64,000 bases of DNA from an uncultured Armatimonadota bacterium (GTDB lineage Bacteria; Armatimonadota; Fimbriimonadia; Fimbriimonadales; Fimbriimonadaceae), in NCBI GenBank assembly GCA_903899015.1, contig CAIUHP010000073.1, forward strand, positions 37,112 to 101,111. Direction: 5' to 3'. Positions 51,303 through 59,480 of the stretch are shown in pieces (positions within the stretch are counted from its first letter, which is position 1; the number at the start of each line of letters is the position of its first letter). The notes under the pieces were generated by a model. That model made no database searches. It saw nothing but the letters and a program-made list of their open reading frames with translations, and was not told where the DNA came from. Made by a program: the position numbers and the translations under genes.

Positions 51303-52659
51303 AGGTCAGATCCACGCGCCCGTGCGCTTCGCCACCCATTTCCCGAACCATTGCTTCCACAATATGATCGGCCAAACGGTCGCGCATCTCATACTCATCC
51401 GCTTCAACCATAACACGAATCACGGGTTGAGTGCCGCTTGGTCGAACAACGAGTCGTCCACGGCCGACCAACTCGGTTTCGGCGTGCTCTAGCTCGGCTG
51501 CGATCTTCTTCTTCCACGAATCCGTTGAATCGACCGCAACATTGATCATCACCTGTGGCCACGGTTCGTAGTCGTCGTAGAACGACGAAGCCTTGCGGCC
51601 TTCACGCTTGAGAACGCGTAGCAGTTCGAGCATGGTCACCAACCCGTCTCCCGTCGGCCCACGTCGCGGGAAGATGATATGACCGCTTTGCTCGCCACCG
51701 ACTAATGCGCCGGTTTCTTTTATCTTTTGCGCAACGTATTTGTCGCCCACCGGGGTTCTCTCAAGGGTGATTCCCAGTGAGGTCACGTAGACTTCGAAGC
51801 CTCCGTTGCTCATCACCGTCCCGACCACTACGGGAGGATTTAACTCGTTGGACTTCTGATAGTGAGCGGCCCAAATGCCAATGGTTCGGTCACCATTGAT
51901 CAAGCGGCCCTTATCGTCGCTAAATACCGCTCGGTCTGCATCTCCGTCAAACGCAACCCCCACGTCCGCGCCGACTTCTTGAGTCAGCTTTTGGACGGTA
52001 TCGGGTTTCGTTGCCCCGCCCTCCGCATTGATGTTCATTCCGTCGGGACTGGCACCAATAAGGATGACCTCTGCACCAAGAGTTTTGAGGATCTCTGGAC
52101 CAAGCTCGAATGCCGCGCCGTGGGCTGCATCCACTGCCACCTTCATGCCGTCCAACCTTTCAGGCACAACGCTCTCAAGGAGCTTCATGTAGCCAGCAAT
52201 TTCACTTCGGTCAGCCGTATATGTTCCCACTCCGGCGCCGGTAGGGCCAGCCTCATCGACCTCCATCAGGGACTCAATGAGCTCCTCAACCTCATCGGCA
52301 AGCTTGCATCCATCGTGGCCGACGAATTTAATGCCGTTGTCCGGTGCCGGGTTGTGGCTTGCGGAAACGATCGCCCCCAAACCGTATTCTCCCGTTCGAG
52401 CAACAAACGCGATCGTGGGAGTTGGGGCGACTCCAAGGGTTACCACGTCGATGCCTACCGAGCACAATCCGGAAGCTAAAGAGGCAGCCAACATTGAGCC
52501 GGATCGACGAGTATCCATCCCGATAACGGCGCGGCGTACTTGCCCGGTTTGAATGAGCCAACGGCCGGAAGCCTTGCCAAGCTTGAATGCGAGTTCGGGA
52601 GTGAGCTTTTTATTGGCAATCCCTCGAACTCCATCCGTTCCAAAATATTGCCTTGCCAT
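51286..52659 (-). CDS. glmM: Phosphoglucosamine mutase
   Basis: A 457-residue alpha-D-phosphohexomutase that converts glucosamine-6-phosphate to glucosamine-1-phosphate for peptidoglycan precursors. The phosphoserine loop SASHNP places the active Ser at residue 101; the metal loop reads DGDADRAVF near residue 240, the sugar-binding loop GGEQSGH near 325 and the phosphate loop RPSGTQPVIRV near 408. The N-terminal FGTDGVRG is diagnostic of GlmM within the superfamily. Start and stop overlap grpE (1 base) and coaX (17 bases). Confidence 0.97.
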   Translation of the reverse strand: MARQYFGTDGVRGIANKKLTPELAFKLGKASGRWLIQTGQVRRAVIGMDTRRSGSMLAASLASGLCSVGIDVVTLGVAPTPTIAFVARTGEYGLGAIVSASHNPAPDNGIKFVGHDGCKLADEVEELIESLMEVDEAGPTGAGVGTYTADRSEIAGYMKLLESVVPERLDGMKVAVDAAHGAAFELGPEILKTLGAEVILIGASPDGMNINAEGGATKPDTVQKLTQEVGADVGVAFDGDADRAVFSDDKGRLINGDRTIGIWAAHYQKSNELNPPVVVGTVMSNGGFEVYVTSLGITLERTPVGDKYVAQKIKETGALVGGEQSGHIIFPRRGPTGDGLVTMLELLRVLKREGRKASSFYDDYEPWPQVMINVAVDSTDSWKKKIAAELEHAETELVGRGRLVVRPSGTQPVIRVMVEADEYEMRDRLADHIVEAMVREMGGEAHGRVDLTYALGD

Positions 52660-53333
52660 TAATTTTTAACCACTTTCACTCGGGCAGGTCGAATGACCTT
52701 GTCTCCCATCTTATATCCAGGCTCAATTTCCACGATTACGGTCTCGTCAGGGTGCTCCGTGCTTGGCTCGGTTCCGAGAGCTTCATGAACTTCCGGGTCG
52801 AATGGTTGACCGATAGACTGAACGCGTTTTACGTTTTGTGTATCCAGAGCGGAGCGTAATTGTCGTTCAACCGCTTTAATACCGCCAATAAGAGATTCGA
52901 CGGTTGCGCCTGCTTCGACGTGTGCAATGGTGCGCTCGAAGTTATCCAGAACTGGCAGCAATTCCGTCACGAATTTCTCGGTTGCCGTCAGCCGAAGATT
53001 TGCCATCTCCTGCATATTTCGCTTTCGATAGTTCTGAAAATCGCGCTGGTAATTTTGAAGATCAGCAAGCGTGCGAAGCACTTGATCCTTAGCTTCGTCT
53101 CGCTCAGCGGTCAAACTCTCGATTTCCTTGTACAGTGATTCCAATTCCTCAGAAACAACTTCACCGAGCTGTTCGCCACTTTGTTCGGCGACCTGCTCAT
53201 TCGCCACTTCTTCAGTATTTTCTGTTTCGATTTTCTCGCTAGACAAAATGTCGTTCTCCTTTCCTTTCTGACTCGATCTCGCTCCAAACCATTTCTTTAA
53301 CTTCCCTCCGTCATTTAAGGGATCCTTCCTCAT
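52659..53333 (-). CDS. grpE: GrpE nucleotide exchange factor
   Basis: This 224-residue cochaperone releases ADP from DnaK. It has a long acidic N-terminal region (about residues 1-65, rich in Glu), a coiled-coil helix (about 65-120, LYKEIESLTAERDEAKDQVL, DFQNYRKRN) and a C-terminal beta-wing: FDPEVHEALGTEPS followed by KMGDKVIRPARVKVV. No dnaK or dnaJ lies next to it, so the usual hrcA-grpE-dnaK-dnaJ cluster is broken here; instead it heads a grpE-glmM-coaX run. It overlaps the small upstream ORF by 4 bases. Confidence 0.95.
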   Translation of the reverse strand: MRKDPLNDGGKLKKWFGARSSQKGKENDILSSEKIETENTEEVANEQVAEQSGEQLGEVVSEELESLYKEIESLTAERDEAKDQVLRTLADLQNYQRDFQNYRKRNMQEMANLRLTATEKFVTELLPVLDNFERTIAHVEAGATVESLIGGIKAVERQLRSALDTQNVKRVQSIGQPFDPEVHEALGTEPSTEHPDETVIVEIEPGYKMGDKVIRPARVKVVKN

Positions 53334-53512
53334 CTTTCAACCATTCCCTGAGCCAACGTTTTGGCTAACTTTTCAAAACTGAAAAGTTGGCATCGGTCGC
53401 AGATCAAAAACTCACCGAGCCGGGCGCTTCGTCGCGCAGTAGGGTCCAATATCCAGTGCGAAAGGGGCATGTCAAAGAAAACCGAAGGAGCCGTCGGAAT
53501 CTCCCGTTGCAT
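53330..53512 (-). CDS. Small hypothetical protein coupled to grpE
   Basis: A 60-residue ORF from an ATG at 53512, whose stop overlaps the grpE start by 4 bases (ATGA), suggesting translational coupling. It contains one CDRC motif near residue 39 and no second Cys pair, so a zinc ribbon is unlikely unless dimeric. No family recognised, no strong ribosome site. It could be a real leader gene or chance; the overlap favours real. Confidence 0.42.
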   Translation of the reverse strand: MQREIPTAPSVFFDMPLSHWILDPTARRSARLGEFLICDRCQLFSFEKLAKTLAQGMVER

Positions 53513-53553
53513 TGGTTAACAATTTTACCTTTCTAGGACTGTTCTCTCAGTCT

Positions 53554-54537
53554 CTATTTCAATTCAGTCGCTGCGGCAGAAGCGACTCGCACCTGTGTCG
53601 TTGCGACTACTCCACCAAGCAGGACAATAAGGCCCAGCACCTGCACAGGCAAGAGCGACTTCCCCATCACCAGCCAAGCAAAAAAAGCCGCGGTAGGGGG
53701 CACGAAATATTGGTAGAGCGTGGCGCGGGTTGCCCCGACTTGCTTGACTCCAAGGTAGAAGCACGCAAATCCTACGACACCGGATAGGATGGAAACCTGA
53801 GCGAACATCAACCAACCAAAGCTTGAAACGTGAGAAACTGGCGTCTTCAGGAGGGCTGGCAAGCCATATGGAATCATGACGAGCGCGCCGCCAGGCATGG
53901 AGAGAGTCAGCAGTTGGGTTGCTTCGTATTTCTTCAATAACGGCCTCATCGTCACGACGGTGGTCGCCCAAACGACCGCCGAAACGAGCAGGACGAGATC
54001 TCCTTTTATGGCCGTATCTCCGCCTGGACTCTTAGGAGAAGTAGCACCTCCAAAGATGACGATGGCCACACCCACAAACGCAATACATGAGAATCCTAAA
54101 GCCGCAAAACTAAACTTCTCTTGTCGCAACGCAGATGCCAATAAGTAGGTTAAAACCGGTGAAGTCGCAAGAATGATCGCCCCTTCGGCAGGATGAGTCA
54201 GGTGAAGACCCTCCATGAAAAGGACCATGTATAGCCCCATTGCCAAGAATCCCGCGAACAGTACTCGAACAACGTCCGTTCTCTGATATCGTAGAGAGAG
54301 GCCACGCGCCACACAGAGCGGGACAAGCATGGACCACATAGCTAGGAAACGCATCAGGGCCACCGCCGCCGGCTCGATTTCCCGATAGAGGACCTTTAAA
54401 GAAACAAAATTAAAGCCCCAGCTCAGAACGACCAGTATCAGTGGCCAGTTGGGAGAGATTCGCCGGGACAAAGTCACCTTAAGATTATGATGCTTATCCC
54501 CTTCTAACCGAACCATAACGACCTCACTTCCCGTCAT
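53554..54537 (-). CDS. EamA/DMT family transporter
   Basis: A 327-residue inner-membrane protein of the drug/metabolite transporter superfamily, with ten predicted helices as two EamA repeats. The first repeat begins WPLILVVLSWGFNFVSLKVL (about residue 30) and the second GDLVLLVSAVVWATTVVTMRPLL (about residue 178). Family members export amino acids, purines or other metabolites; nothing shows the substrate. A start at the second ATG (residue 8, about 54516) is also possible. It is divergent from the PilB/GspE-type gene, with 133 bases between. Confidence 0.92.
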   Translation of the reverse strand: MTGSEVVMVRLEGDKHHNLKVTLSRRISPNWPLILVVLSWGFNFVSLKVLYREIEPAAVALMRFLAMWSMLVPLCVARGLSLRYQRTDVVRVLFAGFLAMGLYMVLFMEGLHLTHPAEGAIILATSPVLTYLLASALRQEKFSFAALGFSCIAFVGVAIVIFGGATSPKSPGGDTAIKGDLVLLVSAVVWATTVVTMRPLLKKYEATQLLTLSMPGGALVMIPYGLPALLKTPVSHVSSFGWLMFAQVSILSGVVGFACFYLGVKQVGATRATLYQYFVPPTAAFFAWLVMGKSLLPVQVLGLIVLLGGVVATTQVRVASAAATELK

Positions 54538-54670
54538 GGGGTTGCATTTGAGTCTTGAGTTTTACTAGGAATTGGATGAGCTAGCCCAATTCAGCCAAGT
54601 AAGACTTATACTGGCCTTGAAACGTCTTTCATTTTCAGTTCAATTCAAGCTACGATTCCTCTACTAAGCC

Positions 54671-55939
54671 ATGGCACTACTCGATCAATCGCAAACTAAT
54701 TACGGCGCCGCAAAGCGATTCCGTCTCGTTCTCCGTGAGCAGGGATCCATCAGAGAGATGGGCGGCGAAGACATGTCGATTGCGGTCGGAATTACCGATA
54801 GCATCTTCATGAATGCTCTCGACACCGGCACCTCCGACATCCACCTGCAGCCGGAACGAGATCAGCTAAAGATCCGATACCGCCAAGACGGAATTTTGCA
54901 TGATACAGGTCAGTTGCCTAGCGAACAAGCGACCAACGTTCTTGCTCGCTTAAAACTTGCTTCGGGAATGCGAATCGACGAAAACCGAGAGCCACAAGAT
55001 GGCCGTATTGATATGGAATATCTAGGACGACGACTCAGCGCTCGTGCTTCTTGTATCCCATGTTTGAACGGTGAGAAGTTTGTTATGCGTCTTTTGGACC
55101 CTAACGCGATGAAGGTTGATCTTCAGAAGTTAGGTATGCCCGAGGACCTGTTGAAGAAGTGGACAAAAGCGGTCCAGATGCCTTACGGACTGATCTTAGT
55201 TACAGGTCCCACGGGTTCCGGAAAAACCTCGACCTTGTACGCTTCGCTCCATACGTTGGATGCTCGCACGAAAAACATCGTAACGGTCGAAGACCCGATC
55301 GAATACGAATACGACCGAAACATCGCGCAGGTCCAGGTAACAGAAAAAATGACCTTCCCTAAGGTTATGCGCACCTTCCTTCGCCAAGACCCTGACGTCA
55401 TGATGGTTGGAGAAATGCGCGACCCCGAGTCGCTCGCGATTGGTATTCAAGCGGGACTTACCGGTCACTTGGTCATGAGCACGCTCCACACGAACAACGC
55501 GGTTGAAACGATCGGTCGTATGGTCGATATGAACGCCGAGCCTTACCTCGTAGCGGGCGTTTTGGTTGCGATCCTGGCCCAGCGACTTGTTCGATTGAAT
55601 TGCCCAAAGTGTCGCCAGCCCTATAAGCCGACTCTCGATGAAATCGAATCTCTCGGATTGTCTGCCGAAGATCTCGAAAAAGGTCGATTTGCCAAGGGGG
55701 CAGGTTGCAGTGAATGCCGAGGAACAGGATACAAGGGTCGTGTCGGCGTTTTCGAGCTCGTCCTTGGTACTCCTGAATTCCGAGCGGCTATTGCTCGATC
55801 CACTGACTTCGTTCAGATCATGGAAGCAGCTAAAAAGCAGGGCTACCGTACCATGCTCGAAGACGGTAAGGCGAAAGCCATGATGGGTTGGACAACCTGT
55901 GACGAAGTCATCAAGGCCGTTTACACTCAGGCCATGTAG
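54671..55939 (+). CDS. Type II/IV pilus secretion ATPase (GspE/PilB type), short form
   Basis: A 422-residue hexameric secretion/assembly ATPase. The order is: N2 domain with TDSIFMNALDTGTSDIHLQPE (about residue 42), Walker A GPTGSGKTST near 179, Asp box VEDPIEYEYDRNIAQVQV near 204, Walker B DPDVMMVGEMRD near 239, His box GHLVMSTLHTN and a zinc tetra-Cys (CPKC, CSEC) near 317-357. The tetra-Cys marks GspE/PilB extension-type ATPases rather than PilT. It lacks most of the N1 domain, so it is about 80-140 residues short of usual PilB. No pilus genes lie adjacent; others presumably act elsewhere in the genome. Confidence 0.92.
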   Translation: MALLDQSQTNYGAAKRFRLVLREQGSIREMGGEDMSIAVGITDSIFMNALDTGTSDIHLQPERDQLKIRYRQDGILHDTGQLPSEQATNVLARLKLASGMRIDENREPQDGRIDMEYLGRRLSARASCIPCLNGEKFVMRLLDPNAMKVDLQKLGMPEDLLKKWTKAVQMPYGLILVTGPTGSGKTSTLYASLHTLDARTKNIVTVEDPIEYEYDRNIAQVQVTEKMTFPKVMRTFLRQDPDVMMVGEMRDPESLAIGIQAGLTGHLVMSTLHTNNAVETIGRMVDMNAEPYLVAGVLVAILAQRLVRLNCPKCRQPYKPTLDEIESLGLSAEDLEKGRFAKGAGCSECRGTGYKGRVGVFELVLGTPEFRAAIARSTDFVQIMEAAKKQGYRTMLEDGKAKAMMGWTTCDEVIKAVYTQAM

Positions 55940-55975
55940 GCTGTTTCGTTCATGTAGAAACGAGTTTGCTCTCTG

Positions 55976-56176
55976 CTATTCAGATGCGGAGAGCAAACCT
56001 TTACTTCGAACCCGGTTTCGAAGACGCCAAGGCCCGGCAACTTGGTAGTTAAAGTGTAGGTCCATCGTTTCTTGCGCAAAACGACACTTGCATTCCGTCG
56101 CCTGCGTAGTAGCAGTTTCAAGGTCGCGGACAATCACCCCGTGCACTTTGTCACCGACTTTCACAATTGACTTCAT
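55976..56176 (-). CDS. Doubtful small ORF between the secretion ATPase and lactonase genes
   Basis: A 66-residue minus-strand frame with a plausible N terminus (MKSIVKVGDKVHGVIVRDLE) and a second overlapping frame (55927-56133) with a protein-like C-terminal half (LPGLGVFETGFEVKV). A frameshift could join them into one small protein. No family recognised; neither has a good ribosome site. It may be nothing. Confidence 0.25.
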   Translation of the reverse strand: MKSIVKVGDKVHGVIVRDLETATTQATECKCRFAQETMDLHFNYQVAGPWRLRNRVRSKGLLSASE

Positions 56177-56185
56177 TCAACGCCC

Positions 56186-57262
56186 ATGTTCCTTCCGCTA
56201 CTTTTCACTCTCATGGTTAATCACTCGACTGCGTCTTTTTTCATAGGCACCTACACTTCGCCAAATGGCAGTCAAGGAATCTATCATTCGACCATTGATT
56301 TGCAAACTGGTGAGATTCAGACCCCAAGCTTATCCGCGCAGGCAAACAACCCGAGTTTCTTGGCGAGTGATCAATATGGGCGATACCTCTATGCGGTGAA
56401 CGAAATCGGCCAAGGGATGGTAGATGCGTTCGAGATTAACCCGGATGCAACGTTAAAATTCCTCAACCATCAATCTAGCAAGGGAGCAGCACCCTGTCAC
56501 TTATCGCTTGGACCAGTCGATCAGAGCGTGTTCGTCGCAAATTATAGTGACGGAACTTTTGCACGTCTGCCTGTCAATGGCGATGGTTCACTAAGTCCAG
56601 CCGACTGGACGCTAACGAATTCCGGGAAAGGACCCAACACTGGGCGTCAAGAGGGACCCCATGCACATGCGTCCTACTTTGAGCCTGCACTTCAGACCAT
56701 CGTTATGTGCGATCTTGGAACGGACGAAGTTCTTGTGGCACCCAGTGACCCGACAAAAGGGAAACTCGCAAGGTTTCATGTCAAACCGGGCACCGGACCT
56801 CGGCACGCGGCAGTTTCCGAAGATGGCAAGTTTGCCTATGTTAACGGAGAACTGCTGAACACGGTTTCCGTATTTCAAATTTCTAGCCAGGCCGACTGGA
56901 AGCAAATTCAGCAGGTTGAAACGCTGCCGGATAATCATGGGAATACACCTTCGTTCACCGCAGAAATCGTTCTTCATCCAAGCGGAAAGTGGCTCTATGT
57001 TTCCAACCGAGGGCATGATTCCATCGCAGTTTTCCGAGTACTCCCGACTGGTTTACTCGAGATCGTTGAATACAAGCCATTGCTCGTCAAGACTCCTCGG
57101 GGTTTCGCCATCGATCCAAGTGGAAAGTGGATGGTCGTTGGAGGCCAGGACAGCCATAGCATCCAGGCACTTGAAATCGATTCGATCACGGGGAAATTGA
57201 TCAGTCACAAGCCTGCCGTTCCTCTGAACTCTCCTGTTTGTATCCTCTTCCAAAAATCCTAA
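56186..57262 (+). CDS. Lactonase-family beta-propeller protein (6-phosphogluconolactonase, Pgl/YbhE type)
   Basis: A 358-residue seven-bladed beta-propeller of the lactonase family. Recurrent blade motifs include FFIGTYTSPNGSQGIYHSTID, NNPSFLASDQYGRYLYAVNE, APCHLSLGPVDQSVFVANYSDGT, EGPHAHASYFEP, GTGPRHAAVSEDGKFAYVNGEL and ILHPSGKWLYVSNRGHDSIAVF. The conserved ANY and PHAH/PRH elements are those of bacterial Pgl. A short hydrophobic N terminus (FLPLLFTLMV) may be a signal peptide, so location is uncertain; a mature start near residue 15 is possible. It could act in the pentose phosphate path or on other lactones. The aldehyde dehydrogenase gene follows by 32 bases. Confidence 0.85.
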   Translation: MFLPLLFTLMVNHSTASFFIGTYTSPNGSQGIYHSTIDLQTGEIQTPSLSAQANNPSFLASDQYGRYLYAVNEIGQGMVDAFEINPDATLKFLNHQSSKGAAPCHLSLGPVDQSVFVANYSDGTFARLPVNGDGSLSPADWTLTNSGKGPNTGRQEGPHAHASYFEPALQTIVMCDLGTDEVLVAPSDPTKGKLARFHVKPGTGPRHAAVSEDGKFAYVNGELLNTVSVFQISSQADWKQIQQVETLPDNHGNTPSFTAEIVLHPSGKWLYVSNRGHDSIAVFRVLPTGLLEIVEYKPLLVKTPRGFAIDPSGKWMVVGGQDSHSIQALEIDSITGKLISHKPAVPLNSPVCILFQKS

Positions 57263-57294
57263 CCGTTCAAGGATCAATCCGGTACGATTCGTCC

Positions 57295-58728
57295 ATGCAT
57301 GCTGAGTTGCTGATCGACGGATTCTTCGTGGGTGGCCCTTGCGACCAGAGCGTTGGAAAGGAAGTTATTCGATCACCATTCGACGGCAAAATAGTTGGAA
57401 CGGCGGCCGAAGGCGGTTGGGCCGAATTACGAACTTGTATTGATGCGGCTCACTCAGCATTTGAAACCTGGAAGAACGCTCATCGCCACGAACGACAGAG
57501 TCTTCTCCGTCGAGTAGCAGAAATTGTCCGTGAGCGAGAGAGTGAACTCTCCGAACTCCTGACGCTGGAGATCGGAAAACCGATAACTGCTAGTCGTGGA
57601 GAGGTCGCTCGCTTAGCTCTTACCTTTGAGATGGCTGCGGACGCGCTCAATGGCTATGGCTTAGAGTCCCTCCCGTTAGACTTGGATCCTCGGGGCGGCT
57701 CGTACAAATGCACGGTTGAACGATTCCCAAGAGGGGTGATCTTCTGCATTGTTCCGTACAACTGGCCCTTCAATCTCACCGCGCACAAAATTGCACCCGC
57801 GCTTGCCACTGGGAACACCGTGGTTGTCAAACCGTCTCCCCTGGCACCCATCTCCACTTTGACACTTCTCCGCATAATTCACGAAGCCGGCTGCCCTCCG
57901 GGAGTCGTCAACGGTTGGAATGGCCCGGCTGTTTTGGCCCAAAAAGCGCTGGCTGATGGTCGAATAAAAATGCTCAGCTTCACCGGATCGGCAGAAGTTG
58001 GCTGGAAACTCAAGGAATTAATGTTTGACCGACCGGTCGCCCTCGAATTAGGTGGTGATGCATCCGCGATCGTCTGCTCTGATGCCGACCTCGATTGGGC
58101 CGCGCAGCGCTTGGTCGCGGGTGCCTTCGCTTACGCAGGACAGATTTGCATCTCAATTCAACATGCTCTGGTCGTTGAAAGCGTTTATGGCCCGATGCGC
58201 GAGAAGCTGATCGAACTTACACAAGCGTGCTCTACCGGTGACCCGGCTGATGAATCGACGGTGGTGGGGCCTCTTATATCCGACCTTGCTGCCGACAAAG
58301 TCACTAAGATGATTGAAGAGTCGGTAACTCTGGGAGCAAATCTGCTTGCAGGTGGTAGCCGAAATGGCCGGATGATTCAGCCAACTCTGATTGAGAACGT
58401 GCCACTTAGTAGCCGACTCGGCCATGAAGAAGTCTTCGGCCCAGTACTCACCCTGCAATCCGTTGAGAACCTTGAGAAAGCCATCCAGATCGTCAATCAG
58501 TCCCAGTACGGAATCCAAGCTGGGGTGTTCACAAACAGCCTCTCCGAGGCCGAAACCGCCTACCGTAAGCTTGAAGTGGGTGGCGTCATCATTAATGACT
58601 ACCCCACACTTCGCTTTGATAACATGCCGTATGGCGGAGTCAAGCGAAGTGGATTCGGTCGCGAAGGCGTCCGCTATGCGATGGATGAAATGACCGAACC
58701 CAAAACCAAAGTCGTCAAGACCAAATAG
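57295..58728 (+). CDS. NAD(P)-dependent aldehyde dehydrogenase
   Basis: A 477-residue ALDH-superfamily enzyme oxidising an aldehyde to a carboxylate in the cytoplasm. The cofactor loop is VKPSPLAPIST (near residue 180), FTGSAEVGWKLKE near 228, the general base Glu in ALELGGDASAIV near 252, and the catalytic Cys in YAGQICISIQ near 285. The last segment YGGVKRSGFGREG near residue 453 is also typical. The frame opens at 57238 inside the preceding gene; the ATG at 57295 (HAELLIDGFFVGG) is the start by homology. Exact aldehyde not determinable; the neighbour lactonase may hint at sugar oxidation. Confidence 0.93.
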   Translation: MHAELLIDGFFVGGPCDQSVGKEVIRSPFDGKIVGTAAEGGWAELRTCIDAAHSAFETWKNAHRHERQSLLRRVAEIVRERESELSELLTLEIGKPITASRGEVARLALTFEMAADALNGYGLESLPLDLDPRGGSYKCTVERFPRGVIFCIVPYNWPFNLTAHKIAPALATGNTVVVKPSPLAPISTLTLLRIIHEAGCPPGVVNGWNGPAVLAQKALADGRIKMLSFTGSAEVGWKLKELMFDRPVALELGGDASAIVCSDADLDWAAQRLVAGAFAYAGQICISIQHALVVESVYGPMREKLIELTQACSTGDPADESTVVGPLISDLAADKVTKMIEESVTLGANLLAGGSRNGRMIQPTLIENVPLSSRLGHEEVFGPVLTLQSVENLEKAIQIVNQSQYGIQAGVFTNSLSEAETAYRKLEVGGVIINDYPTLRFDNMPYGGVKRSGFGREGVRYAMDEMTEPKTKVVKTK

Positions 58729-58732
58729 CCGA

Positions 58733-58752
58733 AGCCCGAATCACTTCGGGCT
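58733..58752. terminator. Hairpin between convergent genes
   Basis: AGCCCGAA and TTCGGGCT form an 8-bp stem around TCAC, 4 bases after the ALDH stop and touching the carbonic anhydrase stop on the other strand. No T tract follows on the + strand, so it may act only weakly in either direction. Confidence 0.5.
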
Positions 58753-59365
58753 AGAATCGTCCGTAAACCTCCAATGTAGAGTCGAGAATCACGACTTCAC
58801 CGCTTTCCATATCGTAAACCGATCCTACGATAGAGGTCGTGCCATCGATCAGAGCCGCTCGGAGGGAATACGAATCTCTTGCTAAATGTTCGACGGTCTG
58901 TAGAACATTCTCTTCGACTGCTTGTCGATAGAGATTAGTAGGATGTTTGGCTTTGGCTCGATAGACTGCGCTCAGAACGCTAAATCGATGTAGGCCACCG
59001 GCACCTCCCTTGTCACCATCCAAGAGTTGGCCAACAGCAAGGCAACCGGTATGACCCATCACCATTACGAGCGGAACTCTAAATTCGTTGACTGCAATAT
59101 CTAACATCCACTTCGCGCTATCACTGGCAACGTTTGCCGGGACGCGACTTGCGAAGATGGAACCTAACGGTTGATCGAAGACTAGTTCAGGAGATACTCG
59201 ACTGTCCGCACAAGCGATGATGCCTGCGAGTGGAGTTTGGTTCTTTGAAATCGTTCGGATTTGGTCTTGAGAATACTTGTACCCTTTGGGCTCACCTTCG
59301 CGAAATCGGCGATTTCCTTCCAATAACTCGTCCAAAGCTTCGGTTGCCCGGGGTGTAAGTTTCAT
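58751..59365 (-). CDS. Beta-class carbonic anhydrase
   Basis: A 204-residue zinc enzyme interconverting CO2 and bicarbonate. Zinc ligands fit the beta class: CADSRVSPE (Cys and the Asp/Arg dyad, near residue 52) and MGHTGC (His and Cys, near 105). It also keeps RVPANVASD and the LDIAVNEFRVPLVMVMGH strand-loop. The start at 59365 (KLTPRATEALDELLEGNRRF) suits the family N-terminal arm. It lies in the same direction as, and 115 bases after, the GHL10-type gene. Confidence 0.95.
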   Translation of the reverse strand: MKLTPRATEALDELLEGNRRFREGEPKGYKYSQDQIRTISKNQTPLAGIIACADSRVSPELVFDQPLGSIFASRVPANVASDSAKWMLDIAVNEFRVPLVMVMGHTGCLAVGQLLDGDKGGAGGLHRFSVLSAVYRAKAKHPTNLYRQAVEENVLQTVEHLARDSYSLRAALIDGTTSIVGSVYDMESGEVVILDSTLEVYGRF

Positions 59366-59480
59366 ATTGGGAAGGTCCGTTTTTTAGTCAAGTTTTGAGA
59401 TGGGGACACATTTCTACCTTGATTGACGAACATACGGATTAGGACCTCCTGGTCGGTTACGAGAGCGATGAGTCTTTGCA

